Notes under the pieces: model-generated
Seen by the model: only the letters and a program-made list of their open reading frames with translations
Told to the model about the DNA's origin: nothing
Databases searched by the model: none
DNA from: Amorphophallus konjac
Lineage: Eukaryota; Streptophyta; Magnoliopsida; Alismatales; Araceae
Assembly (NCBI GenBank): GCA_022559845.1
Contig: CM040117.1
Span: forward strand, 82,286,559-82,350,558
Reading direction: 5' to 3'
DNA length: 64,000 nt
Part shown: positions 44,321-56,880 of the stretch, piece after piece
Numbering within the stretch: position 1 is the stretch's first letter
Layout of the letters: each line of letters starts with the position of its first letter
Translations under genes and position numbers: made by a program

Positions 44321-46142
44321 TGGCCAACAAGGGATGATGCTGAGGGTCACTCCATCCACCGTCCTCATACTTCGATGGCTCGAATTACTCCTATTGGAAA
44401 AATAGAATGCATATTTTTCTGAGAGCCCAAGAGTACGAGATCTGGAGGGTGGTGGACAAAGGCCCACATGAGCTTTCCAAGGATGAAGACGAATGGACTC
44501 ATGAGGATATTAAAAATCCACTAGTGAATTTTAATGCTATGAACATTATGCAATATGCTATTCATCCTAACGAGTTTTCTCGTGTATCCATGTGCAGTTC
44601 AGCAAATGAGATGTGGGACAAGTTGCGACTTATCTATAAAGGAACCTCCGAGGTCAAGGAAACCAAAGCCAATCTACTCCTCAGAGATTACGAGCTATTC
44701 AAAATGAAACCCGAAGAAACCATTTCTGAGATGTTCGCAAGACTGACTGAGATCACTAATGTTCTCAAGAGTCTTGGAAAGGAATACACCAACTCTAAGC
44801 TCGTGAGGAAGGTGTTAAGATCTCTTCCACCTGCCCGGCATACAAAAGCCACAATTGAGGATTCGAAGAATCTGTCCACACTCTCCTTGGACGAGCTCAT
44901 AGGGTCACTCATGACCTATGAGATAAACATCAAAAGAACTACGGAGGAGGAATCCAAAAAGAAGAAAACCGTGGCCTTGAAAGCCAACCAGTCTTATGAT
45001 GACTCCTAAGAAGAGGAGTCCAGCGAAGGGAGTAATGAAGAAGAAGACTTGGCTATGCTGACCCACCAAGTGAAGAAATTTTTTAGAAGAAAGAAGAATT
45101 TTCAAGGAAATTTCAGAAAGGGGCAAAGGAAACCCTTTCAAACCAAGGGTGAGCCGTGCAAGCCTAACAATGTTATTTACTATGAATGTAAGAAGCCGAG
45201 GCACATGAGAGGAGAGTGCCCAGATCTGAAAAGAAAGTTCAAGAAAGAAAATTTCAGAAAGCAAAAGCCATGGTTGCCACATGGAGCGATGAAGAGGACG
45301 AACAGTCCGAAGAGGAGCTGCAAGAGCTCGTAGAAAGCTTGTGCCTCATGGCACATGAAGATGATTCAACTGAGGTAAATTCTGATCCTGATTTTATTTC
45401 AAATGAACAATGGGAGTCAGAATATGAAAAGTTGTATACGAAATACAGGAAAATCAGATCTGAAAATAAAACTCTCAAAAAGAAAATTGAAGATTTAACA
45501 CATGAGGGTACTTCTGTTAAGTTTGAGAAATTGGAACAAGAATGGTTCGAATTAACAGAAGAAAAAGAAAGCTTGTTACAAATAATTTCAGACACTGAGA
45601 AAAACCAAGAAGAGTTGATGTGTAAAATGTCTAAATGGAAAAGAGCTTTGAAAAATTGAAAAATGAAGAAGAAGTTCTAAAATCCACAAATTCAAAACTT
45701 GAAAAGAATAATGTGAGCTTGAATGAAGAGGTGGCTGAATTACAGTCTACCTTATCTAGGTTTGTCAAAGGCAAATAAAACTTAGATAACTTGTTGGAGT
45801 TAAGGTTAACTTCCAAAAGAAGGGTTGGGGTACATTCCCCAGAACAAAAAATCATTTGAGCACAAGATCACAACTTCCTTTGTTCATGAAAAAGAAAACA
45901 ATTGTGCATCTTGTTCACACTCCAAGCCAAAACATGCCCAACCTAAACCACGCCAATTCCAAAGGAGGTTCTCAAATGTTAATTGCTTTCACTATGGTAG
46001 ATTTGGTCATGTAGTTGCTAATTGTTGGTTCAAACTAAATTCACAAAGAAATCATGCTGCTTGGATCAAGAAAAGACATGCACAGAACTGGACTAACACT
46101 CACGGACCCAAATTAGTTTGGGTACCAAAAATAATTGCATGA
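44321..46142 (+). pseudogene. Sirevirus B gag
   Basis: ATG 44321 opens the frame, which soon shifts. Homologous codons run from about 44362 (YFDGSNYSYW) through the UBN2-type gag domain (44407-44940; EYEIWRVVDKGP, MWDKL, LLLRDYELFKM). TAA 45007-45009 follows SYDDS. The first zinc knuckle (45181-45220) reads YYECKKPRHMRGEC, so its first Cys is lost. After a shift near 45215 a long, charged, coiled-coil-like region follows (45290-45770; NEQWESEYEKL, LTEEKESLLQI). The second knuckle, CFHYGRFGHVVANC (45993-46034), has lost its second Cys. The frame ends at 46140-46142. Two ruined knuckles, stops and shifts make it non-functional. Confidence 0.82.
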
Positions 46143-47774
46143 GAATGTTGTATCTTACAGATATGCCTTGAAGCCAGGGGGAGCAAATGGTACCTAGACA
46201 GCGTTGTTCAAGGCATATGACGGGGACAAGAAGGTGTTCTCTACGCTGCAAGACAAGGATGGAGGTTCAGTTGCCTTTGGAGGAAAAGACAAAGGTAAAA
46301 TCATCGGGATCGGCAACATAGGTAAAAATTCTAAACCTTAATTGAAAATGTTCTTTTGGTGAAGGGCTTGAATCATAATCTTTTGAGCATAAGCCAATTG
46401 TGTGACAGGGATTTAAAATTGTCTTTGATGAAACTCACTGCCTTGTCATGAATAAAATTTCAAATGAAATAAAGTTCATCAGGAAAAAGGAACAATAATG
46501 TATACACTGTGGATCTTGACGATGTTTCATGCGATGATGTGTGTTTGGTAGCTAGCAATCATGAAAGTGCATGGTTATGGCACCGAAGACTAGGTCATGC
46601 TAGTTTTGGAGTGATCTCCAAATTATCTATACATGATTTGGTGAATGGATTGCCAAAGTTAAAGTTTGAAAGTGATAAAATCTGTGAGGCTTGCACAAAA
46701 GGCAAGCAAACACAGCATCTCTTTCAAAAATAAAAATATTATTTCTACCGCTCGGCCTTTAGAACTGTTGCACCTTGATCTTTTTGGTCCGACTAGGACA
46801 TCCAGCCTAGGAGGAAAATCTTATGATTTGTGATTGTTGATGATTACTCCAGATTCACATGGGTATTATTTCTAGCAAATAAAAGTGATGCCTTGATGGA
46901 GTTTCAAGTATTTTGTAGAAAAATCAAAATGACAAAGGATACCTCATCACCACAATTCAAAGTGATCATGGTGGTGAGTTTGAAAACCATGACTTCAGTA
47001 GTTTTTGCAAAGAGCAGGGATACACACATAACTTCTCTTCACCAAGAACGCCTCAACAAAATGGAGTAGTGGAGAGGAAAAATAGATCCTTGATGGACAT
47101 GGCACGGACCATGTTAAGTGAGAACTCCCTACCAAAATACTTTTGGGCTGAGGCGGTAAGTACACATGTTACATCATCAACAGGGCAATGGTAAGGCCCA
47201 TTTTGAAGAAAACTCCATATGAGCTCTACAAGGGTAAGAAATCAAACATTTCTTATCTTAAACCCTTTGGATGCCCATGCTTCATCCTGAACAATGGTAA
47301 GTCTAACCTAGGTAAGTTTGATGAAAAGAGTGACAAAGGAATCTTCCTGGGTTATGCATTAAACTCTAGAGCTTACAGACTATTTAATAAAAGGACTTTG
47401 GTTGTTGAAGAAAGTCCTCATGTTATTTTTGATGAATCTGAATTAAAACTGACCAATCAATCTATTCCAATCTTGGATGCAGATGAAGCTCCTAGAAATT
47501 CAACTCATGTGGATCATCTAAAGCTAAGGATGAACCAACGAAGGAACTTCCAGCAAGGATGAAAATGATGAAGATCCGTCAATTGAAACACTTCAAGAAC
47601 AGCAAGTGCAACACCCCGACTTGCCATGTTCCTCCACGTTCTTGAAAGATCACCCCGCTGAAAATATTATCGGTAATCCTGAAGATGGGGTAAGAACTAG
47701 ATCGTCACTAAGGCAAGTGGAAGAAGAGGATTTGATGGCCTTAATCTCACAAGAGGAGCCTAAGGATGTACAAG
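46143..47774 (+). pseudogene. Sirevirus B protease and integrase region
   Basis: The remains of protease lie at 46180-46330 (WYLD, DKKVFSTLQDKDG), with its catalytic stretch damaged by a small insertion. The integrase zinc region is readable at 46555-46733 (WHRRLGH, ICEACTKGK). The catalytic core is broken over several frames (46830-47140; VDDYSRFTWV, then shifted). The C-terminal region is in frame at 47188-47562 (LKPFGCPCFILN, KGIFLGYA). From 47563 to 47774 there is a degraded linker to RT with no clean frame. Integrase would insert the cDNA; here it is ruined. Confidence 0.8.
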
Positions 47775-49293
47775 AAGCTCTGTAAAATGAATCTTGGATC
47801 CAGGCTATGCATGAAGAGCTAGCACCAGTTCGAAAGAAATGAGGTGTGGACTCTTGTGCCGCGTCCTAAGAATCAACCCGTAATAGGAACCAGTTGGGTT
47901 TTCAGAAATAAGTTGAATGACATGGGAATGGTTGTAAGGAACAAGGCCCGGCTTGTAGCCAAAGGGTATAGCCAGGAAATGGGTATTGATTTTGATGAGT
48001 CTTTTGCCCCGGTTGCTAGATTAGAAGCAGTCCAGATTCTTTTGTCCTATGCTTGCTCATCGAACTTTAAATTATTTCAAATGGATGTTAAATCTACTTT
48101 TCTAAATGGGTACATCAATGAGGATGTTTTTATAGAACAAGCTCAAGATTTTGAAGACCCAAAACATCCAAAGCATGTGTACAAGTTGCAGAAGGCCTTG
48201 TACGGATTGAAGCAAGCTCCAAGGGCTTGGTATAAAGGCTCACCTCATTCCAGATCAAAAATGGGTTCAAAAGAGGTAAAGTTGACCAAACACTCTTCAT
48301 GAGAAAATCAGGTGAAGACATATTAGTAGTTCAAGTCTATGTTGATGATATAATCTTTGGAGCTACTAATAACGCCTTATGTGATGAGTTTGCACAGATA
48401 ATGCAGGGTGAATTTGAAATGAGTCTCATGGGTGAACTTACATTTTTTCTTGGGTTGCAGGTGAAGCAAACGCTAGAAGGCATTTTCATAAATCAAGCCA
48501 AGTACACTTTGGAGCTGTTAAAGAAATACGGGATGGCAGAAGCAAAACCCATGTCAACTCCGATGGCCACAACCACGAAGTTAGACAAAGATGAAAATGG
48601 TAAAACAGTAGATCCCACACTGTTTCGAGGTATGATCGGATCACTACTGTACTTAACAGCATGCCGTCCTGACATTCAATACAGCGTATGTCTATGTGCT
48701 CATTTTCAGTCATGTCCTAAAGAATCTCATTTGTTGGCTGTTAAACGGATTTCTTGATATTTAATTGGCACAGTAGACTTCGGCTTGTGATTTCTGATCG
48801 GTAGCTCATTTGATTTGATTGCATATACTGATGCGGATTATGCTGGATGTATTGTTGATAGTAAAAGTACTAGTGGGTACTGTCAGTTTCTTGGTGGGTG
48901 CCTAGTTTCATGGGCCTCCAAGAAACAACATTCAGTAGCTCTCTCAACGGCCGAGGCTGAATATGTAACCGCCAGAAGTTGTGGAGCCCAAGTACTTTGG
49001 ATCAAAAATCAATTGCTTGATTTGAATGTTGAAGTGAATTCAGTTCCAATCTTGTGTGATAATACAAATGCAATCAATTTATCTAAAAACATGTTCAACA
49101 CTCTAGGACCAAACACATTGACATTCGCCATCATTTTTTGAGAGATCATGTAGGCAAGGAGGATTTTGAGTTAAAATTTGTTGACACACACAATCAACTG
49201 GCAGACATCTTCACAAAACCCTTAAACCAGGAACAATTCAATAAAATCAGAAGAGAACTTGGCATGTGCAAGGGTGAGAGCATACATACCTAG
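47775..49293 (+). pseudogene. Sirevirus B reverse transcriptase and RNase H
   Basis: RT runs in one frame from 47844 to about 48240 ([49 protein letters not shown]). A shift near 48240 then breaks the frame. It resumes at 48299 with VYVDDIIFG and LGLQVKQT, and keeps CGA at 48626-48628, where Sirevirus A has a stop. TGA 48755-48757 comes next. RNase H follows at 48815-49141 (YTDADYAG, STAEAEYV), with a shift near 49090. The end GMCKGES matches Sirevirus A, with stop 49291-49293. Confidence 0.87.
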
Positions 49294-50122
49294 GTCTGCA
49301 CTAGGATGAATGTTGCATTCACATAAAAAGTCAGAAGCATGAAGGGTAGATTGTGTGAAATGCATGCATACGTTGTGTGTATTTTTATTTTGTGCATGAT
49401 ATCACCTTATATGTGTGATTGTATATATATATATATACATCCTTCTTTGAAAAATTTCTAAGACCAATTACTCCTTGATAAATAAATGTGGACTAGTGAC
49501 CTGGGGATTCTAGGCGGTCACTAAGGGGGAGGTTCAGAAATTTTCCTCTAGTCATTCATATCAGAGGTCTATCTCACTCAATTTCCTCCCAAAAAAAGGA
49601 GGAATAGATGAAAAAGAAAAGGCAAGCAAGAAAATGGAAACAAAAAAATGGGGTATGATGGAGTTCAAAAACATAGAGGGAAGCATGCTGAAGTTCTTCA
49701 AAAAAAAAGGAAAATTAGGGCTAGGTCGACCATTTCGGTCGACCGCCGCCCCGAGTCTGGTCGACTAAATACGGTGAACCGGCCCGACTGAACCCTTTTA
49801 TAAGGGGTCTTCTCACCCCATTTCTTCATTCCATTGCCCCCATTCTCTCTCCAACCTTCTTCCCCAACCCTAGAACACTCCACCTCTCCATTTCACACCC
49901 AAAAAACTCCTCTTTCTTCCATCCGCACAAGATCCGACCAGTTCATCAACATTTCGGAAGAAATCTCCGGAGTGGTTTGTGCAGGTCCAACTCTCCTTCT
50001 TCGGCTTCCAGGTTGTGGGGAAAGCTCTGTCCACCACCGGTTGTGTGTCCATTTGTGTTTTTCAACTCTCAAGGGAGGAGATTAGTCCATTCGAGGGTTT
50101 TCACAGTGGATTTCTTATCTAA
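49294..50122 (+). promoter_or_regulatory. Spacer with candidate internal promoter before Sirevirus B ORF3
   Basis: Holds a polypurine tract AAGGGGGAGG (49523-49532), an A-rich stretch (49570-49715), GGTCGACC at 49724-49731 and 49737-49744, GGTCGACT at 49759-49766, and a TATA box TTTATAAGG near 49797-49805. A leader of about 320 bases runs to the ORF3 ATG. The palindromes are those of the LTR U3. This makes an internal promoter for ORF3 plausible, but it is inferred from motifs only. Confidence 0.55.
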
Positions 50123-51574
50123 ATGGCGTCTAGAAGAAGCTCTCGGCATCTCACCCAGGGGGAGTCTAGCACCAGGACAAATGAGGGCCAAGCCCCTCCA
50201 CCACAGTGGGAAGCCCCACCTCCACGGGCACCGCCGATGCGGCCAAGGCCCATTCTCAACCCTCGTCTGGTAGACTTCGACGAGATGCATGAGTTCTTTC
50301 TGGATTTGAGTGCCATTTTTGAAGTTCAGATTGGTTGGATAGATTTTATGACAAGGTACACCAAATACTATTACAACCTTGTTCAACAGTTCTATGGCAA
50401 TCTCACTATGAGAAATGAGCTTCTGTCTACTGTGGTCAAAGGAGTTCGGATTCAAATTGATTCAGATCTATTTGCACGGGCTCTTGGAATTTTGGCTATG
50501 GGTGCCGACATGGTTTTTGGTCATGGACTTATTGAGGACACTTTTATCCTCATGACGTGTAGCGAATACGTGCATGGAGTCAGCAATCTAATCACGCTGA
50601 ATTCCAACTATTTCCTCTACTGTAGCTTATTTTGCATCACATGTTTACTACAATTATCTACCCAAAAGCTGGAAGCCGTAATGAGGTCACAGAAGTTCAT
50701 AGATTTCTATTTTATCATGTGATCACTGGAGTGACTATCAATATGGGTCGTCTTATGATGGAATTAATTGGTTCATACCGTACACAAAGGAGAAGATCTC
50801 TGCCCTATGCATCCCAACCGACAGGAGTATTTTTACATGCTGGAATTCCATTGGTAGATGAGGTATTTATTGAAGTGCAACAGTCTGATGTGTATAACAA
50901 ACACAAGATGTCCACAGATTTTGGATATTATTGGGGTCCGGATAGAGAGCTGACAAGATATGTCAGAATGTATGGAGAAGACTCTGAAAATGAGAAGCCG
51001 AGGAGCAACAACAACAAGAGGTTCAAGCACCACTCCCACCTCCAGCTCAGCCCGAGGAGCAGCCACCTTCTCCTCCACATGTAGATCCGAACTTGCCGCC
51101 GCCTCCACAGTTTCACCATGGGGAGTCCTCTGCTCAGGGTGCTGGACAACCCTCTTGGGCAGACTATGAGGTTTTCGATAGGCATCTCTCAGGCTTAGAA
51201 ACTAATATGGAAACCTTTGGGGGGAGATTTCTGACCTTGGGAGTCGTTTTGACACATCCTTTGGCCGGCTCGACTCATCTTTTGACCGGCTTGACACTTT
51301 CATGACACAATGACTGGTCGGATGGATACCTTCTCCCACGCCTTGGACACCCTTTCTACCCAAGTGGCCTCTCTCACGACAAGCTACGAGGATACTCATC
51401 AAGCTTTTCAGACTACCAACCTCTCACTTCTTCACATTGATCATCTTTTGCACTCCTTTGAAAGCCGTCTTCCTCCATCTCCACCTCACTCCTCCTGCTG
51501 ATGCCTCCGAGGATGAGGACGATGCTTCTGATGATGATGATGACGACGGGACTCAGGATCACCCTGCTCAGTAG
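50123..51574 (+). pseudogene. Sirevirus B ORF3: extra protein between pol and 3' LTR
   Basis: ATG 50123 (MASRRSSRHL) opens a frame with a basic, Pro-rich start, then RLVDFDEMHEFF, GWIDFMTRY, LVQQFYGNL, GADMVFGHG, as in Sirevirus A ORF3 (16343-17804). A shift near 50620 moves it to the frame with SRNEVTEVHRFLFYHV and GYYWGPDRELTRY (50632-50990). A further shift leads to the coiled-coil-like part (51090-51480; ADYEVFDRHLSGLETNMETF, MDTFSHALDTLSTQ) and an acidic tail (SEDEDDASDDDDDDG), with stop TAG 51572-51574. No membrane segment is visible in the conserved frame. Collinearity with A shows this is one gene that decayed separately in two insertions. Confidence 0.77.
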
Positions 51575-52068
51575 TCTTTCTTATATCCCCGAGTGTCCAT
51601 TTTTTCGTCCACTACTCTTGTATCCCCCTCCCTCTTTTGATGATGCCAAAGGGGGAGAAGTAGATAGTTAGGCTTATATATGTTATGCTTGATGTTTGTT
51701 TGCATGCGTGTTTGCCATTTGGCATTTGCATTTCATATGTGAGTCTTGCATCCATTATTCACGAGGTCTTTTTCTCTCTAGTCAGTCTAGTCACTATGTG
51801 TTAGTCCTTCAGTGTCCATATGTCAATGTCAATGTAATATGTACTACGAACTTCAATGAATGAAATGCAATTGGTATTGGCACACATATTGGTCTTATCT
51901 TCTTTCAAACAAATTGGGCGCATATGAATGAATGAAATGGATTTGGATGAATGAAATGAATTTAATTTGCTTGACGGATTGGTTTTTGGTTACTGCTCTT
52001 AATCCATTCTAACGGCACGCTAATGTACTATCCTTCTAGAGTTTTGTCATCATCAAAAAGGGGGAGAT
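51575..52068 (+). promoter_or_regulatory. Polypurine tracts before the Sirevirus B 3' LTR
   Basis: AAAGGGGGAGAAG at 51648-51660 follows TTTTGATGATGCC, and AAAAAGGGGGAGA at 52055-52067 touches the LTR. The rest is AT-rich and noncoding. Confidence 0.85.
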
Positions 52069-52984
52069 TATTGAGTCTCTCCAAGTGATTTTGATGATAA
52101 CAAAACCCTGGACTTAGTTTCCGTCTCGTGCCGTGTCAAAGTGATCAAGAGCAAGCTTTGAATGTGTTTAAGGCCATTTTGTGTAATGACAAATTGCTCA
52201 AATGTGTTGAGCCTTCCAAATGCATAAACATAGCTAAATCAAACTCAAAATGAAAGGATTATATGATGACATGAGGCTCTTGTCATATGGATATGTCTCA
52301 TTGGGCTAACAATCTATTTTTGTAGGTTTTCCAGAGTTCAGTCGAACTTTGGGCATGATTCGGTTGACCTATTTTTATAGGGATTAGAACTTTGTAAAAG
52401 TTACAGAGTTCGGTCTACCTAGTGAAGGTACCGATCAACAAAAATTGCCAGAGATAAAATTTTTAGGTTTCTCAGAGTTCGGTCGACCGCCCGGAGAATT
52501 ACGTTGACCGAACCCCTCGAGAGAGCAAATGTTGACTTTGTGTTTCCTGAACGAGGGAAGCCCTTCTCTTCGGATTTTTTAATCCCAAAGTCACCAGACA
52601 TGCCATGATTTGTGGATCAGGTTCCTGGCTTGTCCCTTAACCATTCAAGTGTTATAAAAATATCTCTTTTGGGAAAGAAACCCTAATCAACTCAAGGGAG
52701 ATCAAGGGAGGCTACAAGAAGAGAATGAGTGCTACTGCAACACCTCCATGAACAGTGTTTCATCCAAGAGATTCCTCATCCATCTTCAACTTCTGCAAGA
52801 TCCTTTTGAGCCATTCAAGTGAAAATCAATAGGAGATACAAGCTTTATCCATGATCAACATCATATATTCAAGGGGAGCTTAAATCAGATTTCTCTTTTG
52901 TGTTCTTCTTCTAAAATTCTTGAGCTTCAAGTGCTTTGTGTTTGTAATCTCTAAACATCTGTGAGTGTGTGGATCTACCCAGAT

Positions 52985-53015
<31 letters not shown>

Positions 53016-53590
53016 GCTTTTCTTTATTTATGTCTGGTTCGGTGCTTGTGCATCTTCGTGAGAGTTCCGAACTCTTCACGAGTGTGTGTGTGTGCTTTGA
53101 TCTTGTAATCCATTACAAGATAGTGTAGGAATCCTCACAGACCGTGAGGGGTGGACGTAGGTTGCCGTTGTTACATCCGAACCACCTAAAAATCATTGTC
53201 TCTTATGTGGTTTGATCCCTTTCTTCTATCTCCATTCCATGCAAGCACATGCGTAGATTAAATCTTTTGTGTCTCTTGATCTAGATCTACCATAACTTAT
53301 CATTTTCACATTAGATCTCTGGTATATCAAAAGGTGGGTTCGGATTGACAAGACTAACCTTTTCAGAAAGATAACACTTTGCGTGAGTTGAATCATCGGA
53401 TTTACACCTCTGCCATAGTGCCAAGGATTCGGTGTGTGTGATATATTTTGTTAGATCTAATAGTTTCTATAATAGATCTGAACCTCCTTGTTGCTTTCTT
53501 CACATTTGTTTAAACAGGCTAAGGTTTTTTTAAAATTTGTGATCACCCAATTCATCCCCCCTCTTGGGTGTCATTGATCGCGGGACTTCA
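52069..53590 (+). repeat. 3' LTR of Sirevirus B
   Basis: 1,522 bases, matches 42728-44256. It starts TATTGAG, where the 5' copy has TGTTGAG, so the terminal TG is mutated. Ends GGGACTTCA. The palindromic boxes (52335-52510) are mostly degraded and the TG run is shorter. Confidence 0.94.
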
Positions 53591-56527
53591 CAGCCGAGGC
53601 ATCCTCGATCGAATCAAGGCAGTGCCCTCCACATACCACCAAAAAATGAAGTTTCCCATCAAATACGACACTTAGGAAGTCCAAGGCAATCAGGCAATGG
53701 CTAGAAGGTGCTACACGATCTCGATGGAAACCGTAAGGCCAGAGGACAATGGCAGAAAGCTCGAAACAATTGAAGATAAAATGGCAAGCAAGCCCGGGGG
53801 AGAGCTACTATCTATTTTCCTCCGAAATGATCCGGCCCTCGAAGTAAAAATCGGGGCAGATCTACCACCTGAACTACAAGCTCAATACAAAGACTTTCTT
53901 TCGGAGTATGTACACATTTTCGCGTGGTCTGACGAGGATCTCCCTGGCATTCCCAAGGAGATAGTAATGCACCACCTCAACCTCGACCACGCGGTAAGGC
54001 CGGTACAACAACGAAAGAGAAAGCACGCCCTTGAGAAACATGTGATTATTAAAGAGTAGATCAACAAGTGGAAGAAAATTGGGTTATTTAACTCGGTCCT
54101 TTACCTTACCTGGCTCGCCAACATCGTCCCGGTATCCAAAATCTCGGGCAAATGGCTGATGTGTGTCGACTTCACCGACCTCAATAAAGCTACTCCGAAA
54201 GACTGGTACCCGCTGCCAAGCATCGACCAGCTCGTCGATTCACCTACGGGCAATGAACTTCTCAGTTTCCTGGATGCGTATTCTGGATATCACCAGATCC
54301 AAAAAAGCCCCGAAGACGTAGAGAAGACCGCCTTCATCACCAACTTCGGCATCTATTGCTATACCCGAATGCCATTCGGACTAAAAAATACCGGAGCTAC
54401 TTACTAGAGGCTGGTCAATCAGATCTTCGAGGATTAGATTGGGTTGAACGTCGAAGCCTATATCGACGACATGCTTGTAAAGTCGCAGAAGGCTGAGCAA
54501 CATTTTTTCGACCTGGCCGAGACCTTCACACCCTCAAGAGGTACCAGATGAAGCTCAATCCCGCCAAGTGCGCCTTTGGGGTCATGTCCGGAAAATTCTT
54601 GGGCATCCTAGTGACCCAACGAGCGATCGAAGCCAACCCCGACAAAGTCCCGACCATCCTGGATATGCGGCCGCCCACCTGCATCAAATATGTGCAACGA
54701 CGGACCACCCGGATCGCCATGCTAAACCGCTTCCTATCCCGAGCAGTAGAAAGCTGCCTGGCCTTCTTCAAGTTGTTGAGAGGGCCGAAATTGGCAACCC
54801 CCGCATTCGCCTGGGATGAGGAGTGTGAGAAGGCCTTCACTGAGCTTAAGGAGCTTCTGGTGTCACCTCCTATATTATCCAAGCCAATGCTCGGAGAGAC
54901 TGTATACCTTTATCTCTCGGCAACACCATCCACAGTAAGCTCAGTCCTCATTCGAGACGACCAAGGAAGGCAAAGGCCCGTTTATTACACCAGTAAAGTG
55001 CTCCTGGATGCCGAAAAGAGGTACCCCGCAACCGAGAAACTCGTGCTAGCGTTGGTTACCTCGGCCAAGCGCCTCCGGCCATACTTCCAGGGACACTCCA
55101 TTGTGGTGCTGACTAGCGAGCCTCTGAAAAAAATTCAGGCCCATCCAGAAGCCTCGAGCCGACTCGTCAAGTGGGCAATATTGCTCGGGGCCTACGACAT
55201 TTCCTACCAGCCCCGCACTACCATTAAAGGACAAGCTCTCGCCGATTTTATCGCAGAGACCGTTGTCCCTCTGGGAGAGGCGTCCGAAGCTACGGCCGGC
55301 CCGGCCTGGGATCTCTTCGTGGATGGATCTTCCAATTCAACCGGCAGTGGAGATGGCATCCTCATCACATCCCCAGAAGGTGTCGAGCTCTAGTACGCCC
55401 TAAGATTCAACTTTCAAGCCTCCAACAATGCCTCTGAGTACAAAGCCCTGATTTCCGAGGGTAGGATGGTGAAACGCCTAGGAGCCGAGCGAGTCAACAT
55501 CTACACCGACTCTTAGTTGGTCGCCAGCCAGATCTATGGAGACAACGAAGCTCGGGAACTACAGATGGTCAAATACGTTCACCTGGTGAAAGAGATAGCC
55601 CAATCATTCGAGAGGTTTCAAGTAATCCGAATAGCCCGGGAAAAAAACTGTCGAGCAGATGCCCTCTCTTGATTGGCCTCTTCTAACACCACAAGAGGGA
55701 CCAAGTCCGTCCTACTCGAAGAGTTGGACCGGCCGAGCGTGAAAATTGAAATCGTAGCAACCGTGCAGGCATCTCCCGACGACTGGAGAACCCCATATAT
55801 AGCCTGGCTAACAGACTCTAGAGAGCCCGCTGACCCTCGGGAGGCCAGGATACTCAAATTCCAAGCTTGACGATTCATCTTATTCGACAGAAATCTTTAC
55901 CGATGATCCTTCGCCGACCCTCTCCTCAAATGCCTTAGCACCATAGAGGCCCAGCAAGCTGTTGAAGAAATTAACGAAGGGATCTGCGGAGTGCACCAAG
56001 GGGGGAGGTCGATAGCGAGGATCTTACTACGCCGAGGTTACTGGTGGCCTACCCTCCAGCGAGACTGCTCCGCATATGCTCGGAAGTGTGATCATTGCCA
56101 AAGGTTCGACCACCTGATCCGCCAACCAGCCTCGGAGCTCATAACTCTAACCGAGCCATACCCTTTCGCTTGGTGGGGAATTGATATCCTTGGGCCCTTC
56201 CCAGTAGCCCAGGCTCAGAAAAAGTTCCTCATCGTCGCCATCGATTACTTCTCCAAATGGATTGAAGCCGAAGCTACCGCCAAGATAACAGAAGCAGTGA
56301 TCTGGTGTTTCGTGTGGCGGATGATCATTTGTCGTTTTGGCATCCCCCGGGTGATTGTGAGCGATAACGGTCGGCAGTTTGATAGCGCTTATTTTAAGAA
56401 TAAGTGTGCTGACCTACAAATTCGCAACCACTTCACTTTGGTAGCCCACCCCCAGGCTAACGGGGTGGTCGAAAATGTCAACAAAACCATCCTCAAAGGC
56501 ATAAAGACCAGGGTCGGTAAAGCCAAG
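53591..56527 (+). pseudogene. Element T pol: RT, RNase H, second RNase H, integrase
   Basis: Begins with the end of protease (53591-53800), then RT (WLANIVPVSK, PFGLKNTGATY, YIDDMLVKS at 54459-54480). RNase H follows (RPVYYTSKVLLDAEKRYPATEKL) and then a second, archaeal-type RNase H (FVDGSS near 55318, SEYKALISEG, YTDS near 55505, CRADALS). Integrase has a zinc region (GVHQGGRSIARILLRRGYWW) and core (WWGIDILGPF, SDNGRQFDS, ANGVVENVNK). It breaks off after RVGKAK at 56527. Stops: TAG 54057, TAG 54405, TAG 54436, TAG 55391, TAG 55516, TGA 55671, TGA 55868 and TGA 55903, plus a frameshift near 54520. Dual RNase H is the hallmark of the Tat clade. Confidence 0.88.
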
Positions 56528-56880
56528 CAAACAAACAAACAGACAAGAAGAACAAACAAACAAGAAGAACAAACAAACAAATAGACAAAAAATTAACAAA
56601 TAAAAGAATAAACAAACAAACAAACAAACCACAAACAAAAAAAAACAAACAAAAAAATAAACAAACAAACAAAGAAAGAAACAAATAACAGAAATAAATA
56701 AACAAAGGAATAAACAAACAAACAAATAAACAAACAAACAATAAACACCAACCAAAAATAAACAAACAAACAAAAATAACAAACAAACAATAAACACAAA
56801 CAAAAAGAAACTAACAAAAAGAAATAAACAAAAAAAGAACAAATAAATAACAAACAAGAAAGGAACAAACCAAAAACAAT
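56528..56880 (+). repeat. A/C-rich low-complexity tract
   Basis: About 350 bases of CAAA, AAAC and ACAA units with almost no T. It begins at the T integrase break. Long open frames on the minus strand here (Phe, Leu, Cys) come only from this composition. Confidence 0.95.

Larger units (their letters stand above)
42728..53590 (+). mobile_element. Sirevirus B, complete Ty1/Copia (Maximus/SIRE type) retrotransposon
   Basis: A 10.9-kb element with 5' LTR 42728-44256, primer site 44259, gag, protease, integrase, RT, RNase H, ORF3, polypurine tracts and 3' LTR 52069-53590. The flanks CGGCC (42723-42727) and CAGCC (53591-53595) are a target duplication with one change. It lies in protease of T, which resumes after it. 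The extra ORF after pol, long LTRs, multiple polypurine tracts and the gag with a coiled coil are Sirevirus traits. Confidence 0.94.
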
